DNA from: Aminipila sp032051575
GTDB lineage: Bacteria > Bacillota > Clostridia > Peptostreptococcales > Anaerovoracaceae
NCBI RefSeq assembly: GCF_032051575.1
Contig: NZ_DAMBYD010000010.1
Coordinates: 124,001-188,000, forward strand
DNA length: 64,000 bases
Direction of reading: 5' to 3'
The notes under the pieces: generated by a model
What the model was told of the DNA's origin: nothing
Databases searched by the model: none
The model's input: only the letters and a program-made list of their open reading frames with translations
Position numbers and translations under genes: made by a program
Shown: positions 8,525 through 16,646 of the stretch, in pieces
Position numbering within the stretch: the stretch's first letter is position 1
How the letters are laid out: each line of letters starts with the position of its first letter

Positions 8525-10344
8525 TACCTTCCACCTGCCTTTCCAAATAACTTTTCTTTATATGCTGGAGCATGGACAGCCAAATTGTAACGTTCGTTAC
8601 CGCATTTATATAAGCATACCCCTCGCTGTGGAAATTTAATAAGATTATATTCTGATTCTTCAAGCTGTAAGGTATCCACATAAAACTGCTTATCAATATT
8701 TCCTGCGTTAAATAAAAAAGCGTGTGCTGGAATTGAAAACAGCGGTTTAGTTAGCTCCTTAATGCCTTCAATATTGAAGTCCTCAAGGTTTTGACTGCTA
8801 AGTATTACGGCTGATTCTTTCTTTCGCACTCGCTTCATAAAATTACGTATATATTCTATTGCAGTAAGATTGGTAAGGAACAAATACAATTCATCAATTC
8901 CAGCTGCAGTATTTCCTTCCGTTAATAGTTTATCTGACATAAAGGATAATACATTAAACAGTAATGCGTTCTTTACATTTTTACTAGCCTGTAATAACCC
9001 TTTTACACCAAATACAATAAACCGATTGGAGGTTATATTGGTATGTCCGTTGAAAAATTTGCTTTCTGCACCTTGGCACATAGAATGAAGTCCAAGCAAG
9101 ATTTCTTGTAGTAATTCTACTGTGTAAAGCTGATATTTTCCCTTGTCATAGCCTTTATATTCTTCCTCTATTAATGTATAAAGGTCTGAAAGGATAGGAT
9201 AATCAACAGATTCTAATCGATTGAAATTAGTGCTGTCAGTGATACTCCATTTGGTGTAGAGTTTGCCAAGCATAATTTCTATAACATCAATATGCCTATC
9301 ATCAAAGTCTTTATAACAATGAAAGAAGTCTTTTAAAAAACTAATATGCTGACTTAGCTTTGTTGCTTGTCTGAATGCAATAGGAGCATCTTTATCCTGT
9401 GGACTGCCACCCTCATCCCAAGTTTTTGGTTCTAATGGATTTATCATATATTCTCCACTCATTAAATCTACAAAGCATCCACCTATATTTTCTGCTAGTT
9501 CCACATACTCATGCTCTGGATCTAAGCATATGACATTCTTTCCTGATTCTAAAATATTGCATAATATTAACTTTAATAAATAGCTTTTACCTTGTCCTGA
9601 ATTACCGAGAATTAGGATACAAGGATTTGTTTTATCATCATCTCGTTTATCAAAATCTACGAGAATATTAGAACCAAATTTATCTCTGCCTAAATAAAAT
9701 CCATTGCTATCAGTCTTACCTGAATAGTTAAAGGGATATAGATTTGCTACTGAGGATGCTGGAAGTACTCTTTCGTATTGACTGCCAAATATGTTTCTCC
9801 CTGTTGGGCCAACACATAAAAAGCCTTGCTGTTGTCTAAGTATAAGTCTATCTACATTTAACTTAGAACGAACAAGCTCCGTTAATATATCGGTCTGTAG
9901 CAGTTTCAAGCTGTCATAATCAATTGCGATAAGTTCAATATATACAGCACAATGAAGGAGTGGTTCTCTATTTCTATGCATTGTTGATACAAGGGTAACT
10001 ACATCTTGTAAGTTGCTTTCTGCTGTTACGGTCTGCTGTAAATCATTTGTATTTGCTGTATTCATCCTGTTTTTATTAGCTGCATTATGGATAATTTTCT
10101 TTTCTTCGTTTGGAGTTACTTGTCTTGTATAGATTCTGAGGGTAACCCCATCCTTTTCTCCTAAATGACGAAGGATTGCTTGTTCACTGGTACTTGTAGG
10201 ATATTCACGGAGTGCCCATACACATCTGTAGGTGTTGCCACAGATAAAATGGTCTGTGTAGAATTTGATGATGGATGGAGCTATCATGTCTACAAATGTT
10301 TTAACTTTCTCATCTTTCATGATTGGTGACTTCTTTTTTACCAT
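8524..10344 (-). CDS. VirB4-like conjugation ATPase (CD1110-type)
   Basis: A 606-residue cytoplasmic ATPase that powers assembly of the type IV secretion channel. The Walker A motif GNSGQGKS is at 247-254, followed by VICLDPEHEY; the Walker B-like AGIDELYLFL is at about 481-490, followed by the RKKESAVILSSQNLEDF sensor region. It is shorter than classic VirB4 (about 800 residues) but resembles the clostridial CTn type. A purine-rich AGGGAGG is 14 bp before the ATG. Upstream, an unrelated transcription unit (10.4-11.7 kb) separates it from the PrgI-type genes. Confidence 0.9.
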   Translation of the reverse strand: MVKKKSPIMKDEKVKTFVDMIAPSIIKFYTDHFICGNTYRCVWALREYPTSTSEQAILRHLGEKDGVTLRIYTRQVTPNEEKKIIHNAANKNRMNTANTNDLQQTVTAESNLQDVVTLVSTMHRNREPLLHCAVYIELIAIDYDSLKLLQTDILTELVRSKLNVDRLILRQQQGFLCVGPTGRNIFGSQYERVLPASSVANLYPFNYSGKTDSNGFYLGRDKFGSNILVDFDKRDDDKTNPCILILGNSGQGKSYLLKLILCNILESGKNVICLDPEHEYVELAENIGGCFVDLMSGEYMINPLEPKTWDEGGSPQDKDAPIAFRQATKLSQHISFLKDFFHCYKDFDDRHIDVIEIMLGKLYTKWSITDSTNFNRLESVDYPILSDLYTLIEEEYKGYDKGKYQLYTVELLQEILLGLHSMCQGAESKFFNGHTNITSNRFIVFGVKGLLQASKNVKNALLFNVLSFMSDKLLTEGNTAAGIDELYLFLTNLTAIEYIRNFMKRVRKKESAVILSSQNLEDFNIEGIKELTKPLFSIPAHAFLFNAGNIDKQFYVDTLQLEESEYNLIKFPQRGVCLYKCGNERYNLAVHAPAYKEKLFGKAGGR

Positions 10345-10382
10345 AGTATCTTCTTGCCTCCCTTTCTTTTTCTGTACTAAAA

Positions 10383-10410
10383 TAAGCCCTACACATTAGT
10401 GCAAGGCTTA
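10383..10410 (-). terminator. Intrinsic terminator after the orphan gene
   Basis: On the minus strand a stem TAAGCC...GGCTTA with inner GCAC/GTG pairing is followed by TTTT. It lies between the orphan gene (10537-11421) and virB4, so it would end the orphan transcript before the conjugation gene. Confidence 0.55.
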
Positions 10411-10536
10411 GCTATATATAATTAATGCATCATATCCAAATATTTCTTTAACTACAAACAAAAATTATACTCGTAATCTTATCGATAAATAGGAAGTTGT
10501 CTAGGCATCTTATATCAAGAAGATGTCTATTCAAGG

Positions 10537-11421
10537 TTATATTAGTATTCGATTAGACTTATTTATATTTGATAAAGTTGTTGATAATAAAGCATTTTTC
10601 ATTAATAAATCACCAGAATTATTTGCCCCGACTATTAAATCTTCAGGATGTAGTTTACCATTAACCATTGCATACACCAAGTCTACATAATGTAAAAATT
10701 CATCATAACCTCGTGGGTCGATTTCATTAGGATGTATTATATCGTATTCAAGATCTAAATTAGTATCTTTGTATATTTTACTTAAAATCTTATGATAATC
10801 ATTTTCTATATCAAAATATATAATAGGAACATCATATCTGTCTTGAATTATATCGGGCAAAACATATTTAATACCGTCTTTGGTAGCCTTAATCTGTAAA
10901 CCCGCTATTTTTGCAGAAGTAGTTGAATATTCATCTTGATTTTTCATAATAGCTAATTCGCTATTATCATTAATCCATATGATATCTCTTTGGGTATCGG
11001 ACGGATTATAGTGCTTACTGTAATTAATTTTTGTATAGTTTAAGCCAGTTCCAAGCGCAAAAAACTTGTCTGCTGTTTTTTGCTTTGCTCTCTTTTTACG
11101 TGCAATGGAAAAGTATCTTTGATTAACAGCACAGTCTCTATTGCAATTCCTAACAATAATTGTTTCTGCAATTCTACCTAATAATTGCATTGCAGTTCTA
11201 TTAATATCACTCTGCAAAATAACACCAAGTATTAGCCTTCTATTTTCACTATATCTAATTACATTTAAATCATCGACTAGTAAATCAAGCAATTGCCTGC
11301 CATACATTACTTTTTGAATTTCAATATTTTTAGTGCCATATGTGAATTCATCAAACGGTTGGGAATGTATTATCTTTCCATTTCCGTCGGAAACCACAAT
11401 GTCTACATCGTAATTATTCAT
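10537..11421 (-). CDS. Orphan protein inserted in the virB region; possible PD-(D/E)XK-like nuclease
   Basis: A 294-residue soluble protein that I do not recognise as a named family. Residues about 140-205 read D-T-Q-R-D-I-I-W, then SAKIAGLQIKAT, then DVPIIYFDIENDY. The hydrophobic strand ending QIK after an earlier Asp resembles the core of PD-(D/E)XK nucleases with Q in place of the first acidic residue, which is a weak match. AGGAG precedes the ATG, and TTGTGT/TAATGT about 17 bp apart upstream could be a promoter. With its own terminator downstream, it looks like an independent cargo gene set within the secretion operon. A defence or toxin role is a guess. Confidence 0.5.
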   Translation of the reverse strand: MNNYDVDIVVSDGNGKIIHSQPFDEFTYGTKNIEIQKVMYGRQLLDLLVDDLNVIRYSENRRLILGVILQSDINRTAMQLLGRIAETIIVRNCNRDCAVNQRYFSIARKKRAKQKTADKFFALGTGLNYTKINYSKHYNPSDTQRDIIWINDNSELAIMKNQDEYSTTSAKIAGLQIKATKDGIKYVLPDIIQDRYDVPIIYFDIENDYHKILSKIYKDTNLDLEYDIIHPNEIDPRGYDEFLHYVDLVYAMVNGKLHPEDLIVGANNSGDLLMKNALLSTTLSNINKSNRILI

Positions 11422-11508
11422 TAATACACTCCTCTCAGCGAAGCGTCATTCACATTATCGGCATATTTACATGAACACAATATTTGCTTAAGACGCACAA
11501 ATTCCTAT

Positions 11509-11691
11509 TTATCTGTTGTCATCCTTGGGTTTTAAAAACACTAAAATAACACCTATAATTCCTATCACCAGTCCAATCATAACCCATGGAACTGTAACAC
11601 TATGGGTAATGTAATAATCTAAGCTGGCCTATGCTAAAGAGACAAGTATTCCAAAAAGAATCAATGCAATACCATTAAGTTGTTTTTTCAT
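11509..11691 (-). pseudogene. Small two-helix membrane protein interrupted by an in-frame amber codon
   Basis: Reading leftward from the ATG at 11689-11691, the frame gives a 20-residue hydrophobic start (MKKQLNGIALILFGILVSLA). A TAG at 11629-11631 follows, then 39 further in-frame codons including a second membrane helix (PWVMIGLVIGIIGVILVFL) and a KPKDD tail before the stop. The continuity of a sensible two-helix protein across the stop suggests a recent nonsense mutation. A sequencing error or stop-codon readthrough is the alternative. Confidence 0.6.
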
Positions 11692-11803
11692 ATCTTCATC
11701 CTTTCAAATTCTTATTTACCTACATCCCATATAACTTTTCCTAAATCGCATTAATTTTATTATAGCACATCCATTATCAAATAAACTTACACTTTATTAA
11801 CAT

Positions 11804-12394
11804 TTACACATCTCCAAATACCACCCATCGCTCCCCATCATAATCTTCATACCTTTCCGTTGTTACATTTTGCTCGTAGTAAACACCAAGGAGTCTTTTT
11901 ATATCCGAATTATCAGCTCTTCTGGTAGTAAATCCTTGGTCTTTTAAGCTCTTTTCAATCCTTGAAAGATAAGGAAATATATCTGATTCTTTTTCATTCT
12001 TAAGCCTAATAATAATTAGAAATTCACGGGCAGTAGCCATCTGCACTTGCATCCTATCCAGATTAGTACTGTCTTGCTGCAGAAGTTTACGGATAACAGG
12101 ATTTTGTTCTGTATCCATTCTTCTCTTTAAATACTGCTTATTTTCATCAAAGTTTTCTTTTGAATTAAGACATAGCATTTCAATTTCAGCAATCCCCTTT
12201 AGTACCGTCATAAGTGCATAGATCCTTGCACTTATACTTGTTTCAGATAATACGGATATATTGGTTGGATGGATAATAAAATACACTAGTTCTCCATATG
12301 GAGTTTTAAGGCTATAGTCTGTGATTTCATCAATACCCATCAGCTCTCTTGTAGACTGCTTTTGTTTTTCATTTTGTTTCTGTTTTCTGCCCAC
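11804..12394 (-). CDS. Conjugation-associated protein between PrgI-like and VirB4
   Basis: A 196-residue cytoplasmic protein, located where VirB4 N-terminal domains or TraC-like partners are encoded in related ICEs. It has a basic start (GRKQKQNEKQKQS), a mixed alpha/beta middle (GELVYFIIHPTNISVLSE) and a helical segment (MATAREFLIIIRLKNEKES). The start is taken as GTG at 12392-12394, because GGAGG lies 8 bp upstream inside the end of the PrgI-like gene; an upstream ATG has no ribosome site. It is probably a VirB4 partner. I cannot name its family with certainty. Confidence 0.6.
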   Translation of the reverse strand: MGRKQKQNEKQKQSTRELMGIDEITDYSLKTPYGELVYFIIHPTNISVLSETSISARIYALMTVLKGIAEIEMLCLNSKENFDENKQYLKRRMDTEQNPVIRKLLQQDSTNLDRMQVQMATAREFLIIIRLKNEKESDIFPYLSRIEKSLKDQGFTTRRADNSDIKRLLGVYYEQNVTTERYEDYDGERWVVFGDV

Positions 12395-12396
12395 TC

Positions 12397-12654
12397 TTAT
12401 AACCTCCATTCAAATTTCTGTTGCTTTAAAAGAAAAAAGGCACATGCATAACGAATGAAATTCAGTATGCTTGTGTCTTCAAATTGTATAGTTAAAAAGC
12501 TATATACTGCTGTTATTACAATAGGTGGCATAAATCCAAGTTGTGCTAAAGCAAATACAGAAATAAGAAGTCCAACTCCAATAATTCCTATATCTTTTAA
12601 TTCCCATAGCCATAATGTTGCTTTGGCCTTTAAATTATCAGGATACATATACAC
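12397..12654 (-). CDS. PrgI/VirB3-like inner-membrane protein
   Basis: An 85-residue protein with two adjacent membrane segments (about 22-40 and 42-58) and a short basic C-terminus. That is the layout of PrgI-family and VirB3-like conjugation proteins, which sit beside the VirB4 gene and recruit it to the membrane. The GTG start has GGAGG 7 bp upstream. The gene starts 2 bp after the split methyltransferase and overlaps the next start codon, so the three are co-translated. Confidence 0.75.
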   Translation of the reverse strand: MYMYPDNLKAKATLWLWELKDIGIIGVGLLISVFALAQLGFMPPIVITAVYSFLTIQFEDTSILNFIRYACAFFLLKQQKFEWRL

Positions 12655-12656
12655 TG

Positions 12657-14078
12657 TTATTCCTCCACTTCTTCCTTAAATTTTCTTAAAAAACAAGCAA
12701 TCCCCTGCATAATAAAATCTACACATGGGATTGCTACACTATTACCTAATGCCTTATATCTTGCACTATCGGATGACTTTTCTATTATAGTCCACCCATC
12801 TGGAAAGCCTTGAAGCCTTTCACATTCAAGTGGTGTTAGTCTGCGTACAAGATTCTTAGTAGTTACAAGGTTTTCACTTCCTCCTCCATTATCTCCACCC
12901 TCTGCTCTAAGTGTTGCACAACCTTCTATATAATTAGCAAATTCCGATTGCCCAAACATCATTTTTTCACAGTCTACAATACATTTATCTTGACTTACAT
13001 ATTGATTCCCATTGCCTTTTTCATCTCCTACACATAATGCTCCTACTGTATTTTGATAAGTTTTAGGCGGATAGCAAACAGCATGAATATCGCTGGTAGT
13101 AAGAGTATAACTAATATTCTCTTGAAATCCGCATCCATTTCCACCATTATGATCTTGTCTATCAATGGTATTTCCTGCAATACAATAACTGTCTGAATCA
13201 ATTGGCTTTGATACTAATGGTACATTATTTCCTCCTGTTCCATAGGTGGCCGATATTGTTGGTGCTACATTTAGTGGACCATTATATCTGCAGTCTTTTG
13301 CATGATTATCAAATAGAACAGGTTGATTATTGCCACTTGTTCCTGCTGCTGATGTAATAGTAGGACAAAGGTCAAAGCATATTTCTGAACCACCTTGCTG
13401 AGTTGCCATGACTATAGGTTGATTTCCTCCCATACTAGCCCTTAGTGTTGACGTAATATTCTCTGTTATATCCATTCGGTCGCCACCCTGATCATTTAAA
13501 CATATCATAGGTTCTGTGACAAATGTCTGCATCTGCATATTTTGAGTTGCCATCAAGGCTCCTGAAATTCCGTTTAAGTCAATACCCTCATTTCGTTGAT
13601 TTATATGATATGCTTTATATTCGGTAATCATATTGTCATCGGAATCTTCCTCTACCCCTACAGCTTCTCCTTGAATTTCTAAAGCAATTTTTAATTGTTT
13701 AGGAAGTTCCTTTCCTCTTGCTCTAGCTCTTCTTAGTATTCCCAAACAAGCTGTCTTGCTCAAATAATATTTTGGGTGCGGTGTGTCCTCCAAAATCTGC
13801 GACAAGAAAGATTCTTTTACGTCTTTGGGGGACACCCCAGTATTGAGCATCGAGAACTCTCCAAGCAATGGTGAATTCATATCCCAATATGCACCCAACA
13901 GATTTCCATATCCCTCTCGGAGGTCTAGGTATAGATACGCTGCTATCTGCAATTCTTGTGGTTTCTTCAAGGACCGCATGGAAGTCTTCTCCGTTTGTAC
14001 TTGAGAATGCTCCGGGGACATTTTCCCAAACGAAGTATCGAGGTCTGATAAGGTGATTTGCCTTTCCTCTTCTTGCAT
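12657..14078 (-). CDS. C5-cytosine methyltransferase, C-terminal subunit (TRD, motifs IX-X), with conserved N-terminal domain
   Basis: A 473-residue product. The first ~125 residues (LSDLDTSFGKMSPEH..., SQILEDTPHPKYYLS, GILRRARARGKELP) match a conserved segment often found beside phage and ICE cytosine methylases. Residues ~160-390 are Gly/Asn-rich repeats of the kind THR-type target-recognition regions show (DITENITSTLRASMGGNQP, DLCPTITSAAGTSGNNQP, APTISATYGTGGNN). The C-terminus has motif IX/X (RRLTPLECERLQGFPDGW, YKALGNSVAIP). It has its own AGGTGG site before the ATG inside the upstream gene. It overlaps that gene by 356 nt in the +1 frame. It should pair with the catalytic half, as in the two-subunit M.AquI. 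Confidence 0.75.
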   Translation of the reverse strand: MQEEERQITLSDLDTSFGKMSPEHSQVQTEKTSMRSLKKPQELQIAAYLYLDLREGYGNLLGAYWDMNSPLLGEFSMLNTGVSPKDVKESFLSQILEDTPHPKYYLSKTACLGILRRARARGKELPKQLKIALEIQGEAVGVEEDSDDNMITEYKAYHINQRNEGIDLNGISGALMATQNMQMQTFVTEPMICLNDQGGDRMDITENITSTLRASMGGNQPIVMATQQGGSEICFDLCPTITSAAGTSGNNQPVLFDNHAKDCRYNGPLNVAPTISATYGTGGNNVPLVSKPIDSDSYCIAGNTIDRQDHNGGNGCGFQENISYTLTTSDIHAVCYPPKTYQNTVGALCVGDEKGNGNQYVSQDKCIVDCEKMMFGQSEFANYIEGCATLRAEGGDNGGGSENLVTTKNLVRRLTPLECERLQGFPDGWTIIEKSSDSARYKALGNSVAIPCVDFIMQGIACFLRKFKEEVEE

Positions 14079-14394
14079 CTGCCCACCTCATTTCCTTTGT
14101 TATTCTTATCTGCTCCATAAATAATCCTGAACGCTCACCAGCAAACCCTGCCCTTGCACCTGCAACAGATAAGTCTTGGCATGGTGAACCACCTGTAATA
14201 ATATCAACAGGGGGTAGATCTTCTCCTTTTAATTTTGTAATATCACCAACATGGAGCATATCAGGGAATCGCATTTTAGTCACCTCAATGGGAAAGGATT
14301 CAATTTCGCTTGCCCATATAGGAGTAATTCCATTATGAATAGCTGCAAGAGGAAACCCTCCAATCCCATCGAAAAGACTCCCCAAGGTGATCAT
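13723..14394 (-). CDS. C5-cytosine methyltransferase, catalytic N-terminal subunit (motifs I-VIII)
   Basis: A 223-residue protein with the ordered C5-methylase motifs: I FDGIGGF (8-14), IV GGSPCQDLS with the nucleophile at about C72, VI WENVPG (123-128) and VIII GVPQRRKRIFLVADFGG (~186-202). It ends shortly after motif VIII, so the target-recognition domain and motifs IX-X are missing. They are encoded by the overlapping downstream gene in another frame. It would methylate cytosine in a specific site, protecting the element or altering host gene expression. The ATG overlaps the end of the DUF4406 gene. Only a weak GAGG site precedes it. Confidence 0.8.
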   Translation of the reverse strand: MITLGSLFDGIGGFPLAAIHNGITPIWASEIESFPIEVTKMRFPDMLHVGDITKLKGEDLPPVDIITGGSPCQDLSVAGARAGFAGERSGLFMEQIRITKEMRWADARRGKANHLIRPRYFVWENVPGAFSSTNGEDFHAVLEETTRIADSSVSIPRPPRGIWKSVGCILGYEFTIAWRVLDAQYWGVPQRRKRIFLVADFGGHTAPKILFEQDSLFGNTKKS

Positions 14395-14747
14395 CTATCT
14401 ATCCTCATACAAAATAGAGCCTCTTCTTTTATTTCAAAATCTAGTTTCATAATTCTTTTTATAGGAATAGCTGTCTTTCTTGCAAACTCAATCTCCTCAA
14501 ACATTCCTTTAGAAATATGGTCACCAAATGCCCATAGTTCATCGCATTTTGATAAGAATTCTTTTCCTATATTAATTCCCAATCTTCTTTCTTCTGGATT
14601 ATTATCATCTAATATCTGAGGATAGAGAAGGTGGGGACAAAAAAAGGCATTGCCTTCATTTAATACATATCGGCAAGCCTGTTTCGCATATTCTATATTC
14701 TTTTTTATATCTCCTTTATAGGGAGATGCAACATATATTAATTTCAT
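14391..14747 (-). CDS. DUF4406 / nucleoside 2-deoxyribosyltransferase-like protein
   Basis: A 118-residue protein that begins MKLIYVASPYKGDIKKNIEYA and contains ECPHLLYPQ-like (FCPHLLYPQILDD), a short Cys-Asp-Glu-Leu-Trp-Ala-Phe-Gly segment and SKGMFEEIEFA. This is the nucleoside 2-deoxyribosyltransferase-like fold known as DUF4406, common on phages and ICEs next to methylases. It may act on modified nucleosides, but the activity is unproven for the family. GAGAGG precedes the ATG, and the end overlaps the next gene by 4 bp. Confidence 0.75.
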   Translation of the reverse strand: MKLIYVASPYKGDIKKNIEYAKQACRYVLNEGNAFFCPHLLYPQILDDNNPEERRLGINIGKEFLSKCDELWAFGDHISKGMFEEIEFARKTAIPIKRIMKLDFEIKEEALFCMRIDR

Positions 14748-14767
14748 TTAATCCTCTCTTTCTATAT

Positions 14768-15670
14768 TTATTTTGGTACTGCTTGCACTATAGTTTTAGT
14801 TGTGTTTACAGCGGCCTGTGCTGTATAAACTGCACTCATTACATTGGCACGAGTGGATGTATCAAGTCCAAATGCTCCAGCAATCCGTGGTACTTCTCCT
14901 GCCGATAACATTAATCCTAATCCGAGCAATGCATGATCTTTTACTACCATAAGTCCTGCAGTTAGTATAGTTGCCTGAAGAAATGTCGTAAGGCACAATC
15001 CGATTATCTGCTTGCACCATTGAATGAATCCGTCTATATAGCCACGAGGAACAGAAAACATATATAGACTTCCAACTGCTATCTGAATAAGTAGAATTCC
15101 ACCTCTTTTTAAATTTGCAAAAAATACTTTAATTACTGCATAACCCATTAGGATAATAATAAACAGAGCCATAAACGGACTCGTTATCATAGAGATTCCA
15201 CCAAATATACCTGAACCACCTATGTTTGTAATATCACCTACGTTATTTAACTCTCCAATAATAGATGTTGCTAGTCCACCTATTCCACTTCCATATCCTG
15301 TGATACCAGCAGTTAAGCTTGCTTGTAAATTAACAGAAAGCTTATATAGTTCTATAGGCACTGTAGTAAAAAGGCTTACTGCCATAAATCCTTTAATTGC
15401 ATTTAAAGCAGCATCTTTCATGTTACCCCTACCATATTGATACTCAATTCCCGTTTCAAAGCAGGACACTACAAGTCCTGTTCCATAGAGTGACCAAGCA
15501 AGGTAAGAGAAGAACAAAACAATTGACTGTACCCAGCTCATCTCAAAAAGTTCTACTCCCATATTTCCCATTTGAGCAAAAAAGTCAGCAAGAAATCCTA
15601 TAAGCTGACCGTAGAACCAATCAATGATTTGATCCATTACATCGCCTAAGATAAAATCCCAAATAAACAT
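14768..15670 (-). CDS. VirB6/TrbL-like polytopic conjugation membrane protein
   Basis: A 300-residue integral membrane protein. It starts with an amphipathic stretch (FIWDFILGDVMDQIIDWFYG), has about six membrane segments, and a Gly/Ile-rich periplasm-like loop (GYGSGIGGLATSIIG, IGGSGIFGG) in the centre. This layout fits the VirB6/TrbL channel core of clostridial ICEs. The start at 15668-15670 is preferred because AGAGGTG lies just before it; an in-frame ATG 12 codons earlier has no such site. It is the last leftward gene before the rightward cargo block. Confidence 0.8.
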   Translation of the reverse strand: MFIWDFILGDVMDQIIDWFYGQLIGFLADFFAQMGNMGVELFEMSWVQSIVLFFSYLAWSLYGTGLVVSCFETGIEYQYGRGNMKDAALNAIKGFMAVSLFTTVPIELYKLSVNLQASLTAGITGYGSGIGGLATSIIGELNNVGDITNIGGSGIFGGISMITSPFMALFIIILMGYAVIKVFFANLKRGGILLIQIAVGSLYMFSVPRGYIDGFIQWCKQIIGLCLTTFLQATILTAGLMVVKDHALLGLGLMLSAGEVPRIAGAFGLDTSTRANVMSAVYTAQAAVNTTKTIVQAVPK

Positions 15671-15796
15671 TATTTCACCTCTTTTCTTTGAAAAAAGCAC
15701 ATCCATTTTAATGTGCTAGGTTAATATTTTTTACACCTCCTATATAGTTACTATTAAACTAGTCATTTTTATTTTTATTTAATATAATATTAAACA

Positions 15797-15825
15797 TTTA
15801 CTTTAACAATATTATAGTGTATACT
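15797..15825 (+). promoter_or_regulatory. Promoter of the rightward DUF2089 cargo pair
   Basis: TTTACT (15797-15802) and TATACT (15820-15825) are 17 bp apart and lie 25 bp before the start codon, with AAAGGAGG in between. Confidence 0.5.
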
Positions 15826-15850
15826 TAACATTATTAAAGGAGGTTTTAAT

Positions 15851-16150
15851 ATGGCAATAGATATTGTACCTGAATGGATGATCAATCTTGATGACGAAGA
15901 TGTATCATTCATAAAAAAATTTCTTTTAGCTTCTGGTTCTCTTAAAGAAATTGCCAACCAATATGCAGTTACTTATCCTACTGTGAGACTCAGGCTTGAT
16001 AAATTAATACAGAAAATTCAAATAAGTGAAGATGCATCAACCGAGCCATACATCGCTTTAATCAAGCGATTAGCTTTAAATGACAAGGTGGACTTTGAAA
16101 CTGCTAAACTATTGATTTCAGAATACAAAAAAGTTAAAGGAGCTGAATAA
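15851..16150 (+). CDS. DUF2089 family helix-turn-helix regulator
   Basis: A 99-residue protein. PEWMINLDDEDVSFIKKFLL followed by ASGSLKEIANQYAVTYPTVR is the DUF2089 signature with a helix-turn-helix; the C-terminal half is helical and probably dimerises. It is likely a transcription regulator for itself and for the small membrane protein that starts 2 bp downstream. It is encoded on the strand opposite to the surrounding conjugation genes, which marks it as cargo. Confidence 0.75.
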   Translation: MAIDIVPEWMINLDDEDVSFIKKFLLASGSLKEIANQYAVTYPTVRLRLDKLIQKIQISEDASTEPYIALIKRLALNDKVDFETAKLLISEYKKVKGAE

Positions 16151-16151
16151 T

Positions 16152-16475
16152 ATGAAAAATGCAACGATAATGTTGTTTCTTGTACTGGCATTGTTAGTGG
16201 GAGCAATTTTTCTTCAAATATTTTTATCTAAAAAGAAGAGCAAGTGGTTTGGACTTATACTTCCGACAATCACATTTCTATATTCTTTATTGATGATTTT
16301 CAATATTGCTGTTTTTGAGGGAATGAAGGGTGGTGAGATATTCATGCTCATTGCCTCAACCTTTCTAATTAGTAATATTCCAACCATTGTTTTTCTTGGT
16401 ATTTATTTTGGTTGTCGTGAGAAAATGAAACTTCGTTCCCAGCTTGACAAAATGAATATTCAAGACTTGGAGTAA
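16152..16475 (+). CDS. Small three-helix membrane protein, cargo
   Basis: A 107-residue protein with three predicted membrane segments (about 4-24, 32-52 and 62-84) and a charged C-terminal tail. It lies 2 bp after the DUF2089 regulator with GGAG upstream, so it is its operon partner. Regulator plus small membrane protein pairs of this type are common in Firmicutes. No substrate or function can be read from the sequence. Confidence 0.6.
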   Translation: MKNATIMLFLVLALLVGAIFLQIFLSKKKSKWFGLILPTITFLYSLLMIFNIAVFEGMKGGEIFMLIASTFLISNIPTIVFLGIYFGCREKMKLRSQLDKMNIQDLE

Positions 16476-16646
16476 CGTCCTGTTATTGATACACCCTTTA
16501 TGTGGTCAAATCAATTTTCCTAAAACTAATGCTGATTTCATGTTAGCAGGCTTCTAATGTTTACATTAAGATGATTGAAGCTATTAGTTTGTTGTGATAA
16601 AATTATTTATAATAAATGTTAAAAAATAATCGAAAGGGTCACCAAT

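Noticed and set aside
8524..12394. VirB4 split in two by insertion
   Set aside because: The 606-residue protein already has a complete VirB4-type N-terminal region, so the upstream 196-residue protein is more likely a separate partner.
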